The notes beneath the pieces are model-generated. The model was not told the DNA's origin and searched no databases. It saw only the letters and a list, made by a program, of their open reading frames with translations. From the NCBI GenBank assembly GCA_012517865.1, contig JAAYUC010000016.1, forward strand, positions 1-64,000: a stretch of DNA of 64,000 nucleotides, in the 5' to 3' direction. Below, piece by piece: positions 57,423-64,000 of the stretch. The stretch comes from Chloroflexota bacterium (GTDB lineage: Bacteria > Chloroflexota > Anaerolineae > Anaerolineales > Anaerolineaceae). Every line of letters begins with the position of its first letter. The first letter of the stretch is position 1. Position numbers and translations under genes: made by a program.

Positions 57423-57787
57423 CACTCAGGTCAGTCGGGTGTGCGCGCTGCCAATCAGGCAGTGAGGAAAGTCCGTACACCACAGAGCAGGAAGCCAGGT
57501 AATGCCTGGAGAGGCGCAAGCTTCTGGACAGGGCCACAGAAACATACCGCACGCGCAGGCGTGTGAGGGTGAAAAGGCGGTGTAAGAGACCACCGGCGCG
57601 GACAGCAATGCCCGCGGCCAGGCAACCCCCTTCCGGTGCAAGGTCAAACAGGAGAGAAGCATCTTCGGATGCCAGCGCTGGCTCGGCGCTGTTGATCTCC
57701 GGGTAGACCGCATGAGCGGCCTGGTGACAGGTCGTCGAGATAGATGCACATCCCCGACAGAATACGGCTTACAGGCTGACCTGAGTG
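57423..57787 (+). ncRNA. rnpB: RNase P RNA, bacterial type A
   Basis: GAGGAAAGTCCG, ACAGAAACATACCGC, GTAAGAGACCACCGG, AGATAGATGCACATCCCCGACAGAATACGGCTTACA; P1 12-bp CACTCAGGTCAG/CTGACCTGAGTG. Confidence 0.95.
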
Positions 57788-57830
57788 CTTCGTAATGATG
57801 CTGACAGGACGTATTCATCAAAATCGCGCC

Positions 57831-58796
57831 GTGACCAAAAACAAAAATCTCTACATTCGCATTCTCCTTCCGCTTTTATTCTCGCTGATTCTAAGCGCCA
57901 GCGCATGCTCTTCCCGCCCGGATAATCTGGTGATTGTTGTCATTCCTTCCTCCGGGGCTTTTCTGCCTGTATACCAGGAGGCCCAAATCATCTCACAGGT
58001 TACCGCGCGGCGCGGTTGGTCGCGGTTGGAGCTTTACGCGAACGGAGAGCTGGTGCGTGTTGACTCCTCCGAGCCGGAAACTGCCTATTCAGCCATCGTC
58101 AAACAGCCCTGGATTCCAACCACAGAAGGCCCGGTGCTAATCAGCGTCGTGGCAGTGAACGCGAAGGAACGCCGCATCGCTAAAGCTGAAGTCGCAGTGC
58201 TGGTGGGCACGCCCAGCCCCACACCCACCCTTGCCCCGCCAACCCCAACCCCAACCGCGAGCCCGACTATGCGGGTCAGTCCGACTGAGTGCGCGCCCCA
58301 GGCCGCGCTGCTGCAGGATGTCAGCATCCCCCCTGGAACGGTGCTGGAGCCCGGGCAAACCTTTACCAAGATCTGGCGCGTGCAAAACACCGGAACCTGC
58401 TCGTGGAGCGCTTATCAGCTGGTATTTATTAGCGGGAATCTGCTCGGCGGTAAATCTCCGACCAGAATCGGCGACCTGGCGCCTGGAGGGGTGATGAATA
58501 TCTCGGTTGACCTGATTGCTCCGCGCTACCAGGGCGATTATTCCGGAGTTTGGCGCCTGCAAACAGAGAAAGGCGCGCTCTTTGGTCCGGACCTGAGCTT
58601 CAACATTCGCATCCCACAGCCGACGGCGACCAAATCGCTCACCCCGACGGCGAGCGCGACGCCTACGCCCACACCGACGCTTTCCTCCACAGCTACGCCC
58701 ACCCCGACCCTGACGCCGTCATTCACCCCCACCCCAACCCCGACCGCGAGCCCCAGCGGCACAGTCACCCCAACGCTTCCCGGCTCCGAACCTTAA
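57831..58796 (+). CDS. Lipoprotein with NBR1-type Ig-like domain and T/P repeat tail (GTG start)
   Basis: Lipobox-like LSASAC; VSIPPGTVLEPGQTFTKIWRVQNTGTCSWSAYQLVFISGN...APRYQGDYSGVWRLQT; TPTPT tail. Confidence 0.75.
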   Translation: MTKNKNLYIRILLPLLFSLILSASACSSRPDNLVIVVIPSSGAFLPVYQEAQIISQVTARRGWSRLELYANGELVRVDSSEPETAYSAIVKQPWIPTTEGPVLISVVAVNAKERRIAKAEVAVLVGTPSPTPTLAPPTPTPTASPTMRVSPTECAPQAALLQDVSIPPGTVLEPGQTFTKIWRVQNTGTCSWSAYQLVFISGNLLGGKSPTRIGDLAPGGVMNISVDLIAPRYQGDYSGVWRLQTEKGALFGPDLSFNIRIPQPTATKSLTPTASATPTPTPTLSSTATPTPTLTPSFTPTPTPTASPSGTVTPTLPGSEP

Positions 58797-58909
58797 GGAT
58801 AGAAGCCGTAATGAGGCGGGCGGAAAAATCCGCCCGCGTTTTCATTATCCATCAAGAACTCTGGCCAGACTGCCTGAGACGTGAACCTTACCCGGCCAGG
58901 AGCAGGATA

Positions 58910-59479
58910 TTATCCAACTATCAAATCCTCAAGAGCGCGCTTGGGCACATGGTGCACGCCCTGCGCATCGCGGTAGTATTTTATATCGCCGTCACTGCCG
59001 ACCGGTTCAATCACAACCGTCTCAGCAGGTTTTCCAAGCGCGAGTACCAACACAATTTCAAGGTAAGGCGGAAGCTCCAGCAGCGCAGCCAGTTCCTCAC
59101 GCTTTACCGAGCTCATCATGCAGCCGCCAAAACCCCTTTCCACCGCGCCCAACATCATGGTCTGCGCGGCAATACCGGTATCAAGGTCGTATTGGCGCTT
59201 GATGCGCGTATCCCCGAGCACCACAATATAGGCCGTCGGTCTCTCGCCCTCCGCAGGACCGCCCCAATCCTTCAGGTATCCCGCGAACTTAAGCAGCGGA
59301 AAAACCTGGTCGGTCATCTTTTTTTCCTGTATCAAGCAGAATTTGAGCCCCTGCAAATTGGCGGAACAGGGCGCGTGCCTGGCCAGGTCCACCAGTTCCA
59401 CAAGAGTCTCCCGGGAAATGCGAACGCTCTCGTCGAAGCGCCGGTAACTGCGGTTTTTCAACACCAAATCTCTAAACAT
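58910..59479 (-). CDS. Nitroreductase family protein
   Basis: MFRDLVLKNRSYRRFDESVRISRETLVELVDLARHAPCSANLQGLKF. Confidence 0.9.
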   Translation of the reverse strand: MFRDLVLKNRSYRRFDESVRISRETLVELVDLARHAPCSANLQGLKFCLIQEKKMTDQVFPLLKFAGYLKDWGGPAEGERPTAYIVVLGDTRIKRQYDLDTGIAAQTMMLGAVERGFGGCMMSSVKREELAALLELPPYLEIVLVLALGKPAETVVIEPVGSDGDIKYYRDAQGVHHVPKRALEDLIVG

Positions 59480-59930
59480 TTGTCTCACCTTTCTTGAAAA
59501 GCGAAAACGGACAATTCGCCGCGCAGTAAGCGGCAGCCAGGAAAACCAGGCCGGCCGCGTCAAAAACGATATAGCGGGTTATACTGGACCTTAAGACCGC
59601 GTGGCCGGCATCAATCCGCCCAAGCAGCCAGGTCTCCCCGACCAGCCCGATGGTTTGCATAAGAATTGCTTCGAGCAGTGATACTCTCCGGACAATCGGA
59701 TTGGAAAGCGCGAAGATGTAGGGCACCTGCCACATGAGATACAAAATACCAACGCCCGCGACGGCGGCAGACCCCGGCGCCCCTCTGAGTTCGAAGGACG
59801 CGCTGAAGGCCTGCGGATTCAGCAGGTAAGATACAGCCGCCTGCAGGTTGACCGCCAAAACCACAGCAATCAGCACTCTTGCAATCCAAATCCTGGTCTT
59901 CGCTGCTGCCTGTGGTTCAGCGTTCATCAT
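59472..59930 (-). CDS. Four-TM hypothetical membrane protein
   Basis: Start at MMNAEPQAAAKTRIW; hydrophobic segments; overlaps nitroreductase start. Confidence 0.65.
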   Translation of the reverse strand: MMNAEPQAAAKTRIWIARVLIAVVLAVNLQAAVSYLLNPQAFSASFELRGAPGSAAVAGVGILYLMWQVPYIFALSNPIVRRVSLLEAILMQTIGLVGETWLLGRIDAGHAVLRSSITRYIVFDAAGLVFLAAAYCAANCPFSLFKKGETNV

Positions 59931-59949
59931 GTTTTCTCCCGGGGTTTGG

Positions 59950-61155
59950 TCAGTCCTGGAAAACCATCCCGTCCTGCACCCGCCAGAGTTCGTGATTCTG
60001 CTTGAAGTCAAGCGGGAACATATCAGGATCGGTCGATGTCAGCAGCGCCTGCTCAACCTGGCTCAGAACCGTCAGCATGCTCGCCCTCCGTTCGGGGTCC
60101 AGTTCCGCCATAATTTCATCGAGCAGAAGCACCGGCCACTCGCCGGTTCTTGCCCGCATCCACTGTACTTCAGCCATTTTGAGGGAGAGAAGCGCTGTCC
60201 TTCCCTGTCCTCTGGAGCCGTAATCACCCAAATCTATCCCGCTGCCGATAAAGCGAAATTCATCGCGGTGCGGGCCCAGAGTTGTCATCCCCCGGCTGAT
60301 ATCTTCTCGATAAGCGGCATGCAGCGCCTTGCGGAAACCTTCTTCAATTTCCTCGGTCGTGAGCTGCGAACGATCCACGGCAGTTTGCACCGGCAGAGAA
60401 AGCTGTCCTTTAGGCGCTGGCAGCGGCTCATAGGAGGGTTTGTACAGCAGCCGCAATAATTCTGTCCCGCCGGTCAGCTGGTGGTGAATGGGAGCGGCCT
60501 GTTCCTCCAACTCTTTTAGAAGGCGGATGCGCGCCCGCATCAATTCCGCTCCGTGACGGGCAAGCATTTCATCCCATACTTCCAGCTGTCGGGTATCCCC
60601 CCCGCGCTCCGAAAGTATCTTCAGCAAAGCGTTGCGTTGGTTCAAGGCCTTGGTGTAGTCCGCGTTGTGGCGGGCGTAGCCTGCCTGCGCCTGCGAAAGC
60701 GCGTCATCCAGATACTGCCTTCGTTCGGAAGGTGAGCCCTCGATGATGCGCGACATTTGCGGCAAAAAGCTTACCGCGTTGAATTGCCCAAATACCTCTC
60801 CCATGCGCTTGCGCACGCCGTCCAAAAGCACTTCTTTGCGGAAGCGCGGCGCGTTTGGGTTTCCGTTGTATTCCTGGATGAGGCGGACTTCGAGGGTGTG
60901 GGATTTTAATCCGCGCTGGTATTCGCCCACAATGCGGCCGACCAGTACAGGCTCTGGCTGCAGGTTAAAATTGAGCAGCTGCCGATCAGCAGCGGCAAAA
61001 AAAGAAGAAAAAGTCGCCAGGTACGCGACTGCTTCAAGGATGGTGGTTTTCCCCTGGGCATTGGAACCGGCAAGGAGAATGACCTTCTTCGGTAACTGCA
61101 GGTCCAGTCGGGAAAAAATCCTGAAATTGGTCAGCGCGAGCCTGGTGAGATGCAT
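59950..61155 (-). CDS. recF: DNA replication/repair protein RecF
   Basis: MHLTRLALTNFRIFSRLDLQLPKKVILLAGSNAQGKTTILEAV; SRGQGRTALLSLKMAE; LLLDEIMAELDPERR. Confidence 0.95.
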   Translation of the reverse strand: MHLTRLALTNFRIFSRLDLQLPKKVILLAGSNAQGKTTILEAVAYLATFSSFFAAADRQLLNFNLQPEPVLVGRIVGEYQRGLKSHTLEVRLIQEYNGNPNAPRFRKEVLLDGVRKRMGEVFGQFNAVSFLPQMSRIIEGSPSERRQYLDDALSQAQAGYARHNADYTKALNQRNALLKILSERGGDTRQLEVWDEMLARHGAELMRARIRLLKELEEQAAPIHHQLTGGTELLRLLYKPSYEPLPAPKGQLSLPVQTAVDRSQLTTEEIEEGFRKALHAAYREDISRGMTTLGPHRDEFRFIGSGIDLGDYGSRGQGRTALLSLKMAEVQWMRARTGEWPVLLLDEIMAELDPERRASMLTVLSQVEQALLTSTDPDMFPLDFKQNHELWRVQDGMVFQD

Positions 61156-61664
61156 CAGTCTTTTATCTGTTCCATCTCTTCGACCGTGGGCTGGAACACG
61201 CGCGCCGCGCGGTCGATATACAAGACCCCGTCGATGTGGTCAATTTCGTGCTGAAAAATGCGCGCCAGCCAGCCGCTGGCCTTTACGGTGATGGGTTTGC
61301 CAAAGCGGTTCTTAGCCTGGATTTTTACGCTCTGGTGTCTTTCGACCTCACCAGCCAGACCGGGAACCGAAAGGCAGGCCTCCACATCGCTGATGGTTTC
61401 CTCAGATTTGTACACATACTCAGGGTTCACCAGGACGTATTTCTTAGGTTTGGCATCTTCGCGTTCGTCATCCGTGTATTCCACCACGACAACACGCAAA
61501 GATTCCCCAATTTGTGGGGCAGCAAGCCCAACGCCGGGAGCATCCCGCATGGTATCAAACATATCATCCACCAGGGCCTGAAAGTCTTTATCAAAAACCT
61601 GGACGGGTTTCGCCTTCAGCCTGAGTGAAGGCGCGGGGAACTTTACAATCTCGCGAACTGCCAC
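61155..61664 (-). CDS. def: Peptide deformylase
   Basis: GVGLAAPQIG, EACLSVPG, HEIDH motifs. Confidence 0.97.
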   Translation of the reverse strand: MAVREIVKFPAPSLRLKAKPVQVFDKDFQALVDDMFDTMRDAPGVGLAAPQIGESLRVVVVEYTDDEREDAKPKKYVLVNPEYVYKSEETISDVEACLSVPGLAGEVERHQSVKIQAKNRFGKPITVKASGWLARIFQHEIDHIDGVLYIDRAARVFQPTVEEMEQIKD

Positions 61665-61704
61665 GATGACTCCAAAATTGTGTGTTATTTGGGAGTATTG
61701 TACC

Positions 61705-63372
61705 TTAGAGAGGTGGTGGACTCAATCTTTTTGTAGGGTCTTGTGCCTGCGTTTGCTGGTGGTACACATTAAACCAGCGCGCCACGCGTTCTCGCTCCTC
61801 GTCGATGTCGCGTTCTCGGGACGCCGCGGCGGCAGCCTGCATCTGTCGGAAGATGTCTTCCTGGACTTTCGAAGGCTGGTAAACATTGTCGAAAGTCAGC
61901 ACTTCTGTGGATACGCGGATATATACCGTGCCAAAATTGAGAAGCATTGGGATAATTCCCCGGCGTTCATATTCCACTGCCAGGATTTTGTCTAGCGGCG
62001 CGCTGCGCTTCGACTCACGGCCAAGTGGTTTGCGGTCAATATCAATGACCTGGTCGGGCGTAAGGCGGTAAATATCATTGCGCCAATCCACGTAGTTATA
62101 AATCAGCCACAAAAGAGCCGACACCCCCAAAAGAGCGCCCAGGAAAACTGAGATATTATACGGGAGAAGGGTGAAATTCCAGGTGAAAACAGCCGCGAGC
62201 AGGGTGATCGCACCGGCCAAAACCAGCAAAGGCAGCAGCGCTTTGCGCAGCAAGATAAACCAGTGTTTTCTGTAAGTGGTTACGCCGCCAATTTCATTGC
62301 GCACCTTGAGAAAATCACCAAACATCCAGGCAAAAAAGCTTTTTTCCCGCAGCGGCAGATCAGATTCGATTGGCAGGCTGGTATCCTCTTTGGCCTGCAC
62401 CTGGTGCGTATCCCCGGCTCCGCTGATTTTTTGGCGAAGGACAGCGCGCATTTTTTCTTCTTCAAAAGCAGCTTCTTCAGACTGCCGGCGCCGCCAAAAC
62501 ACCTCAACCAGGTGCTCAATTATCTCAGCATCCTCCACCCGACTAAAGCGCACATTCCCAATGATGGTTCTGACCACCACATCCGCGTAACCAAGAATCC
62601 GTCCCATCTGAGTGCTCTGAACGCCAACGGACACCACCATCCCCAGCGGGGCTTCCTGTCGGGATTCATAGAAACCTGAGACCTTTTCCACCCAGACCAT
62701 GCGCTGATTGGTGATAATGTAGTAATCATTGGCCCAGTTGTGATTGTTCCACGCCAACCAAAGCAAAGCGAAAATGAATCCGGCGATGATTACGGGCACT
62801 GCCAAATCCAGTCTGTTCGCCCAAAAAACCGCCGCAGCTGCTACTAACAGCCCGAAGCTGACCAGCGGTAAAAGCAAGCTGAGCAGCAGAAAAATCGGGT
62901 GCTTGCGGGTTATAAAGTGCACCTGTTCATCTTTTTCAAGCCAGCTCATGCGCACGCGTTCAGCCAGCTCCCTGCTCCGCAAAAGCACAGCACGCGCCTT
63001 CCAAACCCGCGAATTGCCCAGAAACGCTTCGCGCAGCTGACTGGCTGGAAAGAACCAGCAGGCGCAGTCTGTCTGCGCCCGCGCGGTGCGCGCGCGAATA
63101 TTCAGCCCGTCCAGGAATTCGTCCCCAATCAGCTCTCCGCTGATAATTGTGCAGGTATCTTCAGGATTCTCCGCGGGCGCAAGTTCAAGCTTTCCCGCGG
63201 CGATTAAAAACGCTCCATCCGCCTCCGCCCCGGCACGATACAGCAAATTGCCTGCTTCCAACGTGACAAATCGCGCGGCGGCAGATAGTCCGCGCGCGCT
63301 GTCTTCATCCAGTAAACTGAATAATGGATGTGCAGACATTAAATCTTTTAACGCGTTTGCGGGCATACTCAT
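61705..63372 (-). CDS. Cyclic-nucleotide-binding-like domain fused to two bacterial PH (bPH2)-type membrane modules
   Basis: N-terminal LFSLLDEDSARGLSAAARFVTLEAGNLLYRAGAEADGAFLIAAGKLEL (cNMP-like); two TM-hairpin+PH repeats (YYIITNQRMVWVEK..., IYRLTPDQVIDIDRKPLGRESKRSAPLDKILAVEYERRG). Confidence 0.75.
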   Translation of the reverse strand: MSMPANALKDLMSAHPLFSLLDEDSARGLSAAARFVTLEAGNLLYRAGAEADGAFLIAAGKLELAPAENPEDTCTIISGELIGDEFLDGLNIRARTARAQTDCACWFFPASQLREAFLGNSRVWKARAVLLRSRELAERVRMSWLEKDEQVHFITRKHPIFLLLSLLLPLVSFGLLVAAAAVFWANRLDLAVPVIIAGFIFALLWLAWNNHNWANDYYIITNQRMVWVEKVSGFYESRQEAPLGMVVSVGVQSTQMGRILGYADVVVRTIIGNVRFSRVEDAEIIEHLVEVFWRRRQSEEAAFEEEKMRAVLRQKISGAGDTHQVQAKEDTSLPIESDLPLREKSFFAWMFGDFLKVRNEIGGVTTYRKHWFILLRKALLPLLVLAGAITLLAAVFTWNFTLLPYNISVFLGALLGVSALLWLIYNYVDWRNDIYRLTPDQVIDIDRKPLGRESKRSAPLDKILAVEYERRGIIPMLLNFGTVYIRVSTEVLTFDNVYQPSKVQEDIFRQMQAAAAASRERDIDEERERVARWFNVYHQQTQAQDPTKRLSPPPL

Positions 63373-63472
63373 TTGTTCTGCTGCTCCACTGTGAAACAGC
63401 TTTCAGACGCTTTTAACCAATGGTCTTGCAGCGCTGCCCGCTTTCGCGGGCAGCACCCATCAATTACCATCC

Positions 63473-64000
63473 TCACTCAGCGGCGGGGTCGCTTTCCGAA
63501 TTCGCGTGCTCCCGCTTCGTAAAGCTAAGCGCGCCTTCAGGGTCTTTATCCACGAAGACTACATCGCCAGCCTGGTAACCGCTGGCCAGAAGCTGGGTTG
63601 CCAGAGGGCTCTCCAAATATTTCTGCATCGCCCTCTTGAGCGGCCTGGCCCCAAGCAGTGGGTCATAGCCCTGTTCCGCCAGCCAGGACCGCGCTTCACT
63701 GCTGACTTCCAACTTCACGCCGTACTCATCCAGACGCTCCTGAAGTTCAGCCAGCTGCAGGCTGACGATATCCATCACATTTTCGTGCGAAAGCGGCGAG
63801 AACACGATAATGTCGTCGATGCGATTCAGGAACTCCGGCCGGAAAGCGTTCTTCAGCGCCTTCTGGATTTTTTCCTGAGAAGATCTCACATCGGCATCGT
63901 TGCTGTCATCCAAAAAGCCAAGCGCGCCGCCCTTCTTTACGAATTCAGTTCCAAGGTTGCTGGTCATAATCAGCACTGTGTTGCGGAAGTCCACTATGTG
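63473..64000 (-). CDS. ClpB/ClpC-type AAA+ chaperone, C-terminal fragment (runs off window end)
   Basis: HIVDFRNTVLIMTSNLGTEFV, FRPEFLNRIDDIIVFSPL, GARPLKRAMQKYLESPLA. Confidence 0.92.
   Translation of the reverse strand, partial: HIVDFRNTVLIMTSNLGTEFVKKGGALGFLDDSNDADVRSSQEKIQKALKNAFRPEFLNRIDDIIVFSPLSHENVMDIVSLQLAELQERLDEYGVKLEVSSEARSWLAEQGYDPLLGARPLKRAMQKYLESPLATQLLASGYQAGDVVFVDKDPEGALSFTKREHANSESDPAAE

Noticed and set aside
58618-58770. CRISPR-like or satellite repeat
   Set aside because: Irregular, in-frame degenerate codon repeat encoding a T/P stalk; no spacer structure.
1-64000. tRNA genes, transposons/IS ends, phage genes, toxin-antitoxin or defence islands
   Set aside because: None recognised on reading both strands; all large ORFs are accounted for by housekeeping or envelope functions. 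A tRNAscan/ISfinder run was not possible.

Overview
The window is gene-dense, high-GC bacterial chromosome. Gene content, T/P-rich extracellular stalks, a class II RNR and the dcw gene order suggest Chloroflexota, probably Anaerolineae; this is inference from protein style only. The centre (about 29.7-46.9 kb) is a complete dcw cell-division/cell-wall cluster: mraZ-rsmH-ftsL-like-PBP-murF-mraY-murD-ftsW-murG-[small membrane protein]-murC-murB-ddl-ftsQ-ftsA-ftsZ. Around it are housekeeping genes (yifB, folC, lon, coaD, recG, rpmB, rpe, a Ser/Thr kinase, nrdR-nrdJ, a deoxynucleoside kinase, obg, argS, rpsT, rnpB, recF, def, clp fragment), a MacAB-type export operon and a C25 (gingipain-type) secreted protease. 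The best candidate for an undescribed system is a three-gene operon at 11.7-17.5 kb, bounded by hairpin terminators. It encodes two divergent kinase-fold proteins sharing a DxKxxH...DW(G/N) catalytic signature and a TPR/transmembrane/T-P-stalk/SH3-like envelope protein. Other points of interest: a palindrome-promoter-hairpin unit that could encode a very short RNA (about 52.2 kb), MraZ-box-like repeats at the mraZ promoter, candidate NrdR boxes, an apparent ACG start codon for an alpha/beta hydrolase, leaderless-looking promoters, a five-TM protein embedded in the dcw cluster, and a MurG with Gly in place of the conserved His of the GGTGGH motif. No tRNA, CRISPR array or transposon was seen.
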